Positions 43,747 through 52,210 of a DNA stretch of 64,000 nt are shown here, one piece after another (the first letter of the stretch is position 1; the number at the start of each line of letters is the position of its first letter). Where the stretch lies: assembly GCA_024225635.1 (NCBI GenBank), contig JAAEMK010000539.1:1-64000 (forward strand), in the 5' to 3' direction. Source of the stretch: Desulfobacteraceae bacterium. Its GTDB lineage: Bacteria; Desulfobacterota; Desulfobacteria; Desulfobacterales; Desulfobacteraceae. The notes under the pieces were generated by a model. That model was not told where the DNA came from and ran no database searches. It saw only the letters and a program-made list of their open reading frames with translations. A program made the position numbers and the translations under genes.

Positions 43747-45513
43747 TCAGGCCAGGGGCAGGCGGATCTCAAACCCGGACCCCTTGCCCGGGGCGCTCTC
43801 CACCCGGATCTCACCGCCGTGGTACTGGACAATGTGCTTTACAATGGCAAGCCCCAGTCCCGTGCCCCCCAACTCCCGGCTGCGTGCCCTGTCCACCCGG
43901 TAAAACCGCTCAAATATCCGCGGCAAATGTTCCTGGCTGATGCCGGGTCCTGAATCGGTCACCCGGATCACGGCATATCCCTCCTTCTCCCCCCCTTCCA
44001 CCGAGACCTCGCTTCCGGGCTCGCTGTACTTCAATGCGTTGTTCACAAGATTCACAACGGCCTGCTCAATGAGAAGGGGATCCATCAATGCGAATGGATC
44101 GTCTGAAACCTCGGCATGGAGACGGATGTCCCGCTTATCAGCCATATATCGACAGGCGGAAAGGGCGGAATTGACCACCGGGGCGAGGTCTTCCGGGTCA
44201 AACACCGGCACCACCCCCTCTTTTCTCTCAAGCCGTGAAAGCACCATGAGATCATCCACCAGGGCGATGAGCCGGTTGACGTTCTTCTCCAGGATGGTCA
44301 AAAACTTGCTCCTCTTTTCCATCACCTCTTCGCCGTCCAGATCCTGGAGGGTCTCCACAAACCCCTTGAGCGCGGTGAGGGGGGTCTTGAGTTCATGGGA
44401 GACGTTGGCGGCAAAATCCTTATGCATGGTTTCAAGCCTGCGAATCCGGGTGATGTCATGGAAGATCACCAGGGTGCCCATGCGCCCCCCCCGGCTGTTG
44501 CAAAGGGCTGTGGAATGGATGTTGAACACCCGCTCCCTTTTACCCGTGAAGAGGATATCCTCCTCGACGGCATCATGGCTGGCCAGGGCCTTGTTGAGGA
44601 ACTGCTGAAGATCGTAGTTCCGGGCGATCTCATGGACGTTCCGGCCGGTCAGCTCCCGGGCAGGCGCGTCAAATATCCTGGCGGCCGCCCGGTTGACCAT
44701 GAGAATCCCCTCGTTGAGGTCGATGGCGATCACCCCTTCCTTCATGCTGGAAAGAACCGCCTCAAGCTCCATGGTGCGGTTCTCGGCGCTCTGGATCTTC
44801 TCATCCAGGCGCCCGGCCATCTGGTTCATGGTCGTGGCAAGCAAAGAGAGCTCTTCGGTATCAGGCACTACCAGCCGCCGGCTCAGGTCTCCCGTGGCAA
44901 ACCCCCTGGCCCCGGCCAGCATCTCCTCTATGGGACGGGTGATACGCCTGGAAACCAGCAGGCCCACACCGGCAGCGGCAAGGAGCGTGACCACCAGGGC
45001 GGCGATGATATTCTTCTGCACCGACCGGATCTCGCTGTCGATGTTTGACACGGACACCGCGGTTCTCACAACCGCTGAAATCCTGCCCCGGATCTCCATG
45101 GGCAGGGCCACGTACATCATCTTCTGGCCCAGGGTGTCGCTGTGCCGGACCGACACCCCCTTGCCCCCCTTCAGGGCCGAGGCGATTTCAGGCCGGATCA
45201 AGTGGTTCTCCATCTCCCGGACGATGCCGAAGGAATCGCCTATCACCCTGCCCGACGGCAGCACAACGGTCACCCGTGTCTGGGTGGCCCTGCCGATCTC
45301 CTTGCAGATCTTATTGACCCGGTCCGGGGAGTGGCCGAACAGTTCCCGCCGGATCAGGGTCCCCTGGGTGGTGAGATCGGCTTCGCTGTTGACCAGGTAA
45401 TATTTCCTGAAAAATCCCGTGGAGTACCAGGTCACGGCGGTGAGGGAGAGAACCATGACAATGAGGAACGACGGAAATATCTGCCACAACAGCTTTCTCT
45501 TTTTTTCAGGCAT
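43747..45513 (-). CDS. phoR: Phosphate-regulon sensor kinase
   Basis: A 588-residue membrane histidine kinase. It has two transmembrane helices (about 10-32 and 165-185) bounding a periplasmic sensor region, a HAMP domain, a PAS domain, HisKA with FAANVSHELKTPLTALKG (His near residue 372) and a HATPase with [13 protein letters not shown]. The order HAMP-PAS-HisKA-HATPase is that of PhoR in many bacteria; a sizeable periplasmic domain is present here, unlike the minimal E. coli PhoR. The ATG at 45513 overlaps the phoB stop by 8 bases and has GGAGG upstream. Proximity to phoB and the phoU-pst genes makes the Pho assignment likely. Confidence 0.9.
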   Translation of the reverse strand: MPEKKRKLLWQIFPSFLIVMVLSLTAVTWYSTGFFRKYYLVNSEADLTTQGTLIRRELFGHSPDRVNKICKEIGRATQTRVTVVLPSGRVIGDSFGIVREMENHLIRPEIASALKGGKGVSVRHSDTLGQKMMYVALPMEIRGRISAVVRTAVSVSNIDSEIRSVQKNIIAALVVTLLAAAGVGLLVSRRITRPIEEMLAGARGFATGDLSRRLVVPDTEELSLLATTMNQMAGRLDEKIQSAENRTMELEAVLSSMKEGVIAIDLNEGILMVNRAAARIFDAPARELTGRNVHEIARNYDLQQFLNKALASHDAVEEDILFTGKRERVFNIHSTALCNSRGGRMGTLVIFHDITRIRRLETMHKDFAANVSHELKTPLTALKGFVETLQDLDGEEVMEKRSKFLTILEKNVNRLIALVDDLMVLSRLERKEGVVPVFDPEDLAPVVNSALSACRYMADKRDIRLHAEVSDDPFALMDPLLIEQAVVNLVNNALKYSEPGSEVSVEGGEKEGYAVIRVTDSGPGISQEHLPRIFERFYRVDRARSRELGGTGLGLAIVKHIVQYHGGEIRVESAPGKGSGFEIRLPLA

Positions 45514-46207
45514 CTTCCTCCTCCCTGAAACGATACCCCACGCCCCGGACCGTTTCGATGGATGTGGCGCAAGGGCCCAGTTTCTTTCGCAGGCCCGCAA
45601 TGATCACGTCAACGCTTCTCTCGGTGACGGCGTAATTTTCCCCATGAACGGCATCGACAATCTGTCCCCGGGTAAACACCCACCCTTTTTTCGCAACCAG
45701 GAACGAGACCACCTGAAACTCGGAAAAGGTCAGTTCTATATTTTCCTTGTCCACGGTGACCCGGTGGCGGCCATGGTCGATCACCAGGGAACCGGCCGTG
45801 GTGATCCCCGGCGACACCCCCGTGTCGACTTTTCGCCGTCTACGAAGTATCCCTCGTATTCTGGCGACCAGCTCCCGGGGGCTGAACGGCTTTGACACAT
45901 AATCGTTGGCCCCAAGCTCAAGCCCAGCGACGACATCGACCTCTTCCCCCTTTGCCGTGAGCATCACGATGGGCAGGTCAACAATAATATCGCTGTTTCG
46001 CACCTGGCGAGTCACTTCCAGGCCGTCGATGCCCGGCAGCATGAGATCGAGCACCACAAGGTCGGGCCGCTCCTCCAGGGCGAGGGTGAGGGCCGCTTCC
46101 CCGGAAAAGGCCACAAGGGTTTCAAATCCCTCCTTTTCCAGGTTGTATCGCACCAGTTCGACTATGTCCTCTTCATCATCAACGATCAAAATTCTCTCTT
46201 TCGGCAT
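45506..46207 (-). CDS. phoB: Phosphate-regulon response regulator
   Basis: A 233-residue OmpR/PhoB-type transcription factor. The receiver has LIVDDEEDIV, phospho-acceptor Asp53 in LVVLDLMLPGIDG, and the KPFSPRELVARI lysine; the C-terminal winged helix has TFSEFQVVSFLVAKKGWVFTR and the RSVDVIIAGLRKKLG wing. AAGGGAAG precedes the ATG. It leads the phoB-phoR pair. Three 11-bp-spaced repeats upstream (46285-46312) could be autoregulatory binding sites. The gene-free 227 bases between it and the diguanylate cyclase are shared by both promoters. Confidence 0.93.
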   Translation of the reverse strand: MPKERILIVDDEEDIVELVRYNLEKEGFETLVAFSGEAALTLALEERPDLVVLDLMLPGIDGLEVTRQVRNSDIIVDLPIVMLTAKGEEVDVVAGLELGANDYVSKPFSPRELVARIRGILRRRRKVDTGVSPGITTAGSLVIDHGRHRVTVDKENIELTFSEFQVVSFLVAKKGWVFTRGQIVDAVHGENYAVTERSVDVIIAGLRKKLGPCATSIETVRGVGYRFREEEDA

Positions 46208-46284
46208 ATTGCTTCCCTTTGTTTGACTGTAGCCCGCCCGCGTCCATCCGGGTCGGGAGCATTACGAGTGCTTTACCAGAGCCA

Positions 46285-46312
46285 TGTTAGCATTTTGTTA
46301 ATATTCTGTTCA
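46285..46312 (-). promoter_or_regulatory. Candidate PhoB box: three repeats at 11-bp period
   Basis: On the plus strand TGTTAG (46285), TGTTAA (46296) and TGTTCA (46307) recur exactly every 11 bases, 73-105 bases upstream of phoB; on the other strand they read TGAACA, TTAACA and CTAACA. PhoB/PhoP-type regulators bind 11-bp direct repeats. The site lies between divergent phoB and the diguanylate cyclase, so either or both could be targets. Confidence 0.5.
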
Positions 46313-46434
46313 AACCCTATTATTTCCTATAAAGAGTAATTCAGCCGCAGGGATTAACTCTTTAACCTTGACAAACCCAAAGGGCTGTGGAATTAAATCT
46401 TGTAACCATTCCAACCCCCAGGCGAGGACCGATA

Positions 46435-47502
46435 ATGTACTACAGTGAAAACAGAGACCAGGCCGGAGAGTACTTGAGACTGACCCTTGGCATCATCTCC
46501 AAATACAATCTGCCAGCCGATCCCACCTGCTATTCCGTATGGTATGAGTATATCTCGGGGAACAATCAGCCGCTTAAAAAAGCGATCGACCATACCATAG
46601 AGAGCCAAAAACCGATCACCGTTTCCACGGTCAACCGATTCTACCAGACATACATCGCCGACAAAAACAGGGCCATGACGGAGAAACTGCTCAAAGAGGT
46701 CAAGGAGATCCTCACCGACATCTCCCGCTATGTCCTTGCCACCAAGGGTGAGCTGACCGGCCATGGGGACCGCCTGGAAAACCTTGCAAAGGAACTGGAC
46801 CAGGCCGAGGATCTCGAAACCATAAGCGCTGCCGTGGACCATATGATCCAGGAGGCCAAAAGCCTGGTGCAGTCGGGAAAACACCTCCAGGGACGCATGA
46901 CCACCTCCTCCGAAGAGCTTGCCAGCCTCCGCAGGCAGCTTGAGCAATCCCGGCAGGAGGCAAAGACCGACGCCCTGACCGGGCTGTTGAACCGGCGCGG
47001 TTTTGAAGAGCGGCTCCACACGGCCATGGCCGCCTCCCAGTCCACAAGCGCCCCCTTTTCCATCATCATGATCGATCTCGACCATTTCAAAAGGGTCAAC
47101 GACACCTACGGCCACCTGGTGGGGGACAGCATCCTCAAGGCCTTTGCCGCCATGTTGAAACAGCAGGTCAAGGGCAAGGACACCCCGGCCCGGTTCGGCG
47201 GCGAAGAGTTCATCATCATGCTGCCCGACACCCGGCTGGCACAGGCCCGGGCCGTTGCCGAAAACCTCCGGGTCCTGCTTGCGACCCGGGAATGGAAGCA
47301 CAAGGAATCGGGCCGGGCCATGGGCAGGATCACCATCTCCCTGGGCATCTCCCAGTACCGCTCCCCTGAGCCGGAAAAGGCGCTGATACGGAGGGCGGAC
47401 ACCGCCCTGTATGCGGCGAAACAGGGGGGACGGAACCGGGTGATCACGGAAGACCAGCTGCCGGCACCGGCCCTGCGCAAAGAACCGGCAACGGTAAATT
47501 GA
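46435..47502 (+). CDS. Diguanylate cyclase (GGDEF domain)
   Basis: A 355-residue cytoplasmic protein that makes c-di-GMP. The N-terminal 170 residues form a helical domain beginning YYSENRDQAGEYLRLTLGII and PTCYSVWYEYISGNN; I recognise this as a pre-GGDEF region seen in other soluble cyclases but have no function for it. The GGDEF domain begins near residue 175 (ALTGLLNRRGFEE) with the active site RFGGEEFIIML near 253. The upstream RxxD inhibitory site is replaced by KGKD, so product inhibition is likely reduced or absent. The ATG at 46435 follows GAGG. It lies between phoB and phoU. The end of the gene is repeated downstream (47479-47576). Confidence 0.92.
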   Translation: MYYSENRDQAGEYLRLTLGIISKYNLPADPTCYSVWYEYISGNNQPLKKAIDHTIESQKPITVSTVNRFYQTYIADKNRAMTEKLLKEVKEILTDISRYVLATKGELTGHGDRLENLAKELDQAEDLETISAAVDHMIQEAKSLVQSGKHLQGRMTTSSEELASLRRQLEQSRQEAKTDALTGLLNRRGFEERLHTAMAASQSTSAPFSIIMIDLDHFKRVNDTYGHLVGDSILKAFAAMLKQQVKGKDTPARFGGEEFIIMLPDTRLAQARAVAENLRVLLATREWKHKESGRAMGRITISLGISQYRSPEPEKALIRRADTALYAAKQGGRNRVITEDQLPAPALRKEPATVN

Positions 47503-47576
47503 CGGCATCGGGCGACCGGGAAAGACCGGCAACGGTAAGATGACTGCATCGAGCGACCAGGAAAGACCGGCAACGA
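47479..47576 (+). repeat. Tandem repeat of about 42 bp starting in the diguanylate cyclase 3' end
   Basis: Copy 1 (47479-47520) contains the last codons and stop of the cyclase gene; copy 2 (47521-47561) repeats AAAGACCGGCAACGGTAA.GATGACTGCATCGAGCGACCAGG with a few changes; a third partial copy (47562-47576) reads AAAGACCGGCAACGA and abuts the phoU stop region. The copies are close in sequence, so the duplication is fairly recent. Confidence 0.85.
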
Positions 47577-47580
47577 TACG

Positions 47581-48234
47581 CTAAAGAACATGGCGCACGA
47601 TCTTGCCCCGGATCAAATGGATCACCTCTTCGGCAATGTTGGTGGCATGGTCCCCGACCCGCTCCAGGTGACGTGAAATGAGATAGAGGTTGATGGTCTG
47701 CCCCACCTGGTCCGGTGCCTGGACAATGGCCTTTTTCATCACATCATAGGCCTGGTCCCGCATCCCATTGACCTCCCTGTCCATGAGGACCACCTGGTTG
47801 GCCATGTCCGCATCCATGCCCACCAGGGCGTCCAGGCTCATCTTGAGCATCAGCCCGGTCTTTTCCGCCATGGGGGAGTAGTCGTACCGATAGGGGCCGT
47901 TATCTCTTCCCGAGGCGGTCATGATGCGCTGGGAAATGTTGACGGCAAGATCCGCCACCCGCTCCAGGTCGTTGTTGATCTTGACAACGGTGATGAGGAA
48001 CCGCAGGTCAATGGCAACGGGCTGGTAAAGGGCCAGGATCTTGAGGCACTCCTCCTCCACCTCCACCTCCCGCTCATCGATCTCCACGTCCGAATCGATG
48101 ATCTCCCGGGCAACCAGGGTATCCTTTGCCTTGACCGCATGGACCGCTTTCCTGAACCTGTCCTCAACCATGGCGCCCAGGGAGAGGATATCTTTCTTTA
48201 TCTTGTCGATCTCTTTTTGCAGATTGCCTGCCAT
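47581..48234 (-). CDS. phoU: Phosphate-transport regulator
   Basis: A 217-residue helical-bundle protein of the PhoU family, which passes the state of the Pst importer to PhoR. Two homologous three-helix halves are visible; the metal-binding E-x-x-x-D motif type (IDEREVEVEEECLKIL and MDREVNGMRDQAYDV) is present in both. AAGGAG precedes the ATG. It is 9 bases downstream of pstB, in the usual pstSCAB-phoU order. It ends convergent with the diguanylate cyclase, separated only by the tandem repeat. Confidence 0.95.
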   Translation of the reverse strand: MAGNLQKEIDKIKKDILSLGAMVEDRFRKAVHAVKAKDTLVAREIIDSDVEIDEREVEVEEECLKILALYQPVAIDLRFLITVVKINNDLERVADLAVNISQRIMTASGRDNGPYRYDYSPMAEKTGLMLKMSLDALVGMDADMANQVVLMDREVNGMRDQAYDVMKKAIVQAPDQVGQTINLYLISRHLERVGDHATNIAEEVIHLIRGKIVRHVL

Positions 48235-48243
48235 GGTATCTCC

Positions 48244-49005
48244 TTAGCCGAACCGGCCTGTGATGTAATCTTCCGTCTGTTTCAATCCGGGCTTGGTAAA
48301 AAGGGTGTCCGTGTTGTTGACCTCGATCAGTTTTCCCATGTAGAAAAACGCCGTCAAGTCCGACACCCGTGCCGCCTGCTGCATATTGTGGGTCACGATG
48401 ATGATGGTCAGCTCCTTGGAGAGGCTGATGATCAGTTCTTCGATCTTCTGGGTGGCGATGGGGTCCAGGGCCGAGGCCGGCTCGTCCATGAGCAGCACCT
48501 CGGGTTCCACGGCCAGGGCCCGGGCGATGCAGAGCCGCTGCTGCTGCCCCCCTGAAAGACCCAGGGCCGATTCGTTGAGCCGGTCTTTCACCTCCTCCCA
48601 GATGGCCGCCTGGCGAAGGCTCGTCTCCACCTTTTGGGAGATATGGACCTTGTCCCGGATGCCGTTGACCCGCATGCCATAGGCGATGTTCTCAAATATG
48701 GTCTTGGGAAACGGGTTGGGTTTCTGGAACACCATGCCCACCCGCCGCCGCAACGATACCACGTCCAGGGCGGGATCAAACACGTCCATCTCTTCCAGCC
48801 GGACCTCACCTGCGGCCCGGGTGCCCGGGATGAGATCGTTCATCCGGTTGAGGCACCGGAGAAAGGTGCTCTTGCCGCACCCGGAGGGCCCGATAAGGGC
48901 CGTAACCCTGTTTTGGGGAAACTCCAGGGATATGTCGTAGAGGGCCTGGGAATCGCTGTAATAGAAATCCAGTCCCCTGGTTTGCATTTTGATACTGCTC
49001 TCCAT
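48244..49005 (-). CDS. pstB: Phosphate ABC importer ATP-binding protein
   Basis: A 253-residue ATPase of the PstB family. Walker A is [19 protein letters not shown], which carries the PstB-specific RCLNRMND extension; signature [16 protein letters not shown] and Walker [14 protein letters not shown] follow. It powers PstC/PstA, the last member of which overlaps its start by one base. Function is high-affinity phosphate uptake coupled to PhoU/PhoR signalling. Confidence 0.97.
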   Translation of the reverse strand: MESSIKMQTRGLDFYYSDSQALYDISLEFPQNRVTALIGPSGCGKSTFLRCLNRMNDLIPGTRAAGEVRLEEMDVFDPALDVVSLRRRVGMVFQKPNPFPKTIFENIAYGMRVNGIRDKVHISQKVETSLRQAAIWEEVKDRLNESALGLSGGQQQRLCIARALAVEPEVLLMDEPASALDPIATQKIEELIISLSKELTIIIVTHNMQQAARVSDLTAFFYMGKLIEVNNTDTLFTKPGLKQTEDYITGRFG

Positions 49006-49862
49006 TATAACCTCATTTTTTTTCTGATTCGCGTACGAAGGATGATGGCGCCAAGGTTCATTCCAAATACCAGGAGAATGAGCACAAGGGAGGTGCCGTA
49101 CTGCAAGGGCCGGGTGGCCGCGATATTTGTTCCGGCCGTTGCCAGCACATAGATGTGATAGGGCAGGGCCATGACCTCGTCAAACAGGGAGCCGGGCAGC
49201 TCCGGGGTGAAAAACACGGCCCCGGTGTACATGATGGGCGCGGTCTCGCCTGCGGCCCGGCTCAGGCCCAGGATGCCGCCGGTGATGATCCCCGGAAAGG
49301 CCGAGGGCAGCACCACCCGGTAGATGGTCTGCCACTTGGTGGCCCCCAGGCCCAGGGAGGCCTCCCGATAGGTATCGGGCACCGATTTCAGGGCCTCCTC
49401 CGAGGTGCCGATGATCACCGGCAGGGTCATGAGTCCCAGCGTAAGCCCCCCGGCAAGGATAGACACCCCCATCTTCAGGACGATGCAGAAAAAGGCCAGG
49501 CCGAACAGGCCGAACACCACGGACGGAACACCGGCAAGGTTGTTGATGGAAAGCCGGATGATCCGCACCAACCGGCCCTGGGCGGCATACTCGTTGAGAT
49601 AGACGGCCGAGGCCACCCCCACGGGCAGGGCCACCAGAAAGGCAACCCCCATGAGGCAGGCGGTGCCCACGATACAGGGAAAAATCCCCCCCCTGGTCAT
49701 GGAGTCCGTGGGCGGCCGGGTCAGGAACTCCCATGATATGGCCCCCCATCCCCTGGACACCATGAACCAGACAATGACGGCAAGGGCAAGCCCGTTGATC
49801 AGGGCGGCACTCCTCAGCAGACCGAATCCAATGGCCTGAACGATCTTTCTTCGGTTGATCAA
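49005..49862 (-). CDS. pstA: Phosphate ABC importer permease PstA
   Basis: A 285-residue inner-membrane permease with six predicted helices and the BPD_transp_1 EAA loop around [22 protein letters not shown] (partly quoted). It forms the channel with PstC. The conserved [15 protein letters not shown] segment is typical of PstA. Its ATG overlaps the pstC stop by four bases and its stop overlaps the pstB start. Confidence 0.96.
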   Translation of the reverse strand: MINRRKIVQAIGFGLLRSAALINGLALAVIVWFMVSRGWGAISWEFLTRPPTDSMTRGGIFPCIVGTACLMGVAFLVALPVGVASAVYLNEYAAQGRLVRIIRLSINNLAGVPSVVFGLFGLAFFCIVLKMGVSILAGGLTLGLMTLPVIIGTSEEALKSVPDTYREASLGLGATKWQTIYRVVLPSAFPGIITGGILGLSRAAGETAPIMYTGAVFFTPELPGSLFDEVMALPYHIYVLATAGTNIAATRPLQYGTSLVLILLVFGMNLGAIILRTRIRKKMRL

Positions 49863-50746
49863 AGCGACGCCTCCCCTGTCTGCCGGAATCGGTGGGAGAT
49901 GTAATCCGCCACCAGGTTGAAAACAAAGGTAAATACAAAGAGCACAAGCCCGGTTGCAAAAAGGGCATGGTAATGCTCGCTGCCAAAGGGGGCCTCTGCC
50001 ATCTCGGCTGCAATGCTGCCCGGCATGGGCCGCACCGGGTCAAACAGGGAGCCGGGAACCATGGCCGCACCGCCCGCCACCATGAGCACCACCATGGTCT
50101 CGCCGATGGCCCGGGACATGCCGAGGATGACGGCCGTGCAGATACCGGAGATGGAGGCGGGAAGAATCACCCGGACAATGGTTTCAAGATGGGTGGCTCC
50201 CAGGGCGAAGGAGGCCTCCTTCAAGGCCTGGGGCACACTGAAGACGGCATCCTCGGACACGCTGCAGATGGTGGGGACAGACATGAAGGCCAGCATCAGG
50301 GAGGCGTTGAAGAGGTTGAGCCCCACCGGGATGTCAAACGCCTTCTGGATAAAGGGGGCCACCACCACCATGCCGAAAAAACCGATCACCACCGACGGCA
50401 TGGAAGCCATGAGTTCCACCACGGGTTTGACGATCTCGGCCGTTCGCCTCGATGCGATCTCCGCAAGAAAAACCGCCGTCATCACCCCCAGGGGAATGGA
50501 CACCACGCCGGAAAGCAGGGTGACAAGGAAAGAGCCCGCGATCAAAGGAAAGATGCCAAAGTCCGCCGGTTCCGAGGTGGGGTACCAATAGATCCCGAAT
50601 ACAAACTCCCTGAACGACACGTGCTTGAGTATGGGCAGCCCCTCAAACACGAGAAACACCATGATCAGGAAAAGGGCTGTGATGGAAAAAAACGCGATCG
50701 CCATGAAGGTGAGATTCACTATTTTCTCAATGGATTGCTGTTTCAA
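49859..50746 (-). CDS. pstC: Phosphate ABC importer permease PstC
   Basis: A 295-residue permease with six helices and the EAA loop ALKEASFALGATHLETIVRVILP (partly quoted); ASMPSVVIGFFGMVV is the PstC/PstA hallmark. The stop overlaps pstA by ATGA. It lies 105 bases downstream of pstS, with a strong hairpin between them. Confidence 0.96.
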   Translation of the reverse strand: MKQQSIEKIVNLTFMAIAFFSITALFLIMVFLVFEGLPILKHVSFREFVFGIYWYPTSEPADFGIFPLIAGSFLVTLLSGVVSIPLGVMTAVFLAEIASRRTAEIVKPVVELMASMPSVVIGFFGMVVVAPFIQKAFDIPVGLNLFNASLMLAFMSVPTICSVSEDAVFSVPQALKEASFALGATHLETIVRVILPASISGICTAVILGMSRAIGETMVVLMVAGGAAMVPGSLFDPVRPMPGSIAAEMAEAPFGSEHYHALFATGLVLFVFTFVFNLVADYISHRFRQTGEASL

Positions 50747-50796
50747 GATTCACGTTCCACAATTAAGAAGGTCCTGGAAAGAACACAACCGGGGAT

Positions 50797-50826
50797 GGGG
50801 GGCGGCAAGACCTCCCCGCTCCCCCC
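50797..50826 (-). terminator. GC-rich hairpin between pstS and pstC
   Basis: GGGGGGCGG pairs with CCGCTCCCCCC through nine base pairs and one bulge. It sits 26 bases after the pstS stop and about 50 bases before pstC. No T-run follows, so it may act as a partial terminator or protect the pstS message, allowing more PstS than permease. Confidence 0.45.
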
Positions 50827-50851
50827 GGACGTTCTGCCGGTCAATGGTATT

Positions 50852-51667
50852 TTAGTATACCGGGATGCTTCCAGCCTCTTTCACCAGCTGCTGTCCCTTT
50901 TCAGACAACAGGTAGTTCATGAAATCGGCGGTCCGCCCTTTGATCCATCCGTTTGTGAACATAAACAGGGGGCGGGAGATGGAGTACTGGCCGGTCCGGG
51001 TGGTCCCGGGGGTGCCCTGCACCCGGTTTACACTCAAGGTTTTTACCTCCTCATTGACATAGCCAAGGGCGATGTAACCGATGGCCCCGGGGGTGGCTGA
51101 CACGGCCTGGACAAGCCCGCCGTTGGAGGGAACGGTCAGGGCGCTGGGGATCACCCGGGCCTTTTTCATCACAAGCTTTTCCCACACCTCAAAGGTGCCG
51201 GAGGAGGTATCCCTGGAGATGACAACGATTTTAGCGTTGGCCCCGCCAAGCTCTTTCCAGTTTTTGATCTTACCCAGGTAGATATTTTTCAGCTGTTCCA
51301 TGGTGAGATCACCCACCGGGTTCCCCGGATTCACCACCGGTACGATGCAGTCCAAAGCAATCCTGTGGGGAACTGGATACACGCCCTTGGAGGTGGCAAG
51401 CTTGATCTCCTTTGACTTGATAAAGCGGGAGGCGTTACCGATATCGGCGGTACCGTCCACAATGGCCTTGATGCCGTTGCTGGACCCGCCGCCTGACAGG
51501 GAGATCTTCACATCCGGGTGGAGCTTCATATAGGCTTCCGCCACCTTCTGGGCAATGGGAAGCACTGTTGTGGAGCCTTTCAGGACAAGCTCTTCGGCAA
51601 GGGCCGGGAATGCCGCTCCAAGGGTCAGGCACAGGGCGACAACGCCCGATTTGATAATGGATTTCAT
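50852..51667 (-). CDS. pstS: Phosphate ABC importer substrate-binding protein
   Basis: A 271-residue periplasmic phosphate-binding protein of the PstS family (PBP-like fold). A Sec signal peptide (MKSIIKSGVVALCLTLGAAFPALA) is evident. Phosphate-contact segments KGSTTVLPIAQKVAEAYMK and SGGGSSNGIKAI appear at the N-terminal end of the mature protein, and DTSSGTFEVWEKLVM further on. AAAGGAG precedes the ATG at 51667; an in-frame ATG 14 codons upstream lacks a signal peptide. It heads the pst operon. Confidence 0.95.
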   Translation of the reverse strand: MKSIIKSGVVALCLTLGAAFPALAEELVLKGSTTVLPIAQKVAEAYMKLHPDVKISLSGGGSSNGIKAIVDGTADIGNASRFIKSKEIKLATSKGVYPVPHRIALDCIVPVVNPGNPVGDLTMEQLKNIYLGKIKNWKELGGANAKIVVISRDTSSGTFEVWEKLVMKKARVIPSALTVPSNGGLVQAVSATPGAIGYIALGYVNEEVKTLSVNRVQGTPGTTRTGQYSISRPLFMFTNGWIKGRTADFMNYLLSEKGQQLVKEAGSIPVY

Positions 51668-51731
51668 GGTTTCTCCTTTAGGTTTCAGGTGTAATTTCAT
51701 TGATTTCATGGAAGAAATCTTACCTGGAGAC

Positions 51732-51748
51732 TATTAGCAAACCATTAG
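51732..51748 (-). promoter_or_regulatory. Candidate PhoB half-sites upstream of pstS
   Basis: On the plus strand TATTAG (51732) and CATTAG (51743) recur at an 11-bp interval 66-81 bases upstream of pstS. They resemble the TGTTAG-type repeats upstream of phoB. Only two copies are clear, so this is a weak call. Confidence 0.3.
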
Positions 51749-51766
51749 GAGAATGTGGGGAAACGG

Positions 51767-52207
51767 TTAAATCACAGGAGAGAGTCTTTTTTCGAGAATC
51801 AGGCGATTCCCTTTTCTGTTGTATCCGCAGGAGGAGAAGTAGGCGGTCATGATGACAAGGCCCCGGCCGTGGTCGTCGTCGTCATCCGGCGGCCGCTGCC
51901 GCGCCCTTTGCCAGTCAAACCCATCCCCCTGGTCCTCGATCTCCATCCGGATGGAGCGGTCCTGGTCGATTTTCATAAAAAACTTCACCCGTTTGCCTGG
52001 ATCGAGGCCGTTGCCGTGGCGCACGGCATTGGTAAGGGCCTCCCGCATCACAAGGTTGATGGCGAAAAAATGCTCCTCCATCTCCTGGAAGCCCTGCTTC
52101 AGGAAACCGGTCACCTCTTCGCAGGTGCGGTCGATATTTTCCAGGGTGGAACTGAAGGTGACGCTGACGGATTCCTCGGTAACAAACCGGTCAAATATGT
52201 GAGACAT
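51767..52207 (-). CDS. RsbW-like serine-protein kinase / anti-sigma ATPase
   Basis: A 146-residue HATPase_c_2 protein of the RsbW/SpoIIAB group, which bind or phosphorylate anti-anti-sigma (STAS) proteins. The N-box is visible in MREALTNAVRHGNG, the G1 box in IEDQGDGFDW and the G2 region in GRGLVIM. An unusual run of five aspartates occurs between G1 and G2 (RPPDDDDDHGRG), in the ATP lid. It is 3 bases downstream of a receiver-PP2C protein and belongs to an Hpt / phosphatase / kinase set. No STAS protein is adjacent. It could instead act as an anti-sigma factor or a kinase on a distant target. Confidence 0.88.
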   Translation of the reverse strand: MSHIFDRFVTEESVSVTFSSTLENIDRTCEEVTGFLKQGFQEMEEHFFAINLVMREALTNAVRHGNGLDPGKRVKFFMKIDQDRSIRMEIEDQGDGFDWQRARQRPPDDDDDHGRGLVIMTAYFSSCGYNRKGNRLILEKRLSPVI

Positions 52208-52210
52208 TGT

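Noticed and set aside
47479-47576. Tandem repeat as a CRISPR or phase-variable promoter
   Set aside because: Repeats are direct with no spacers and lie between two convergent gene ends, so promoter control is unlikely.
49892-51100. Long plus-strand frame across pstC and the pstS end
   Set aside because: Composition is H, G, K-rich nonsense. It crosses two genes that are clearly real on the other strand.
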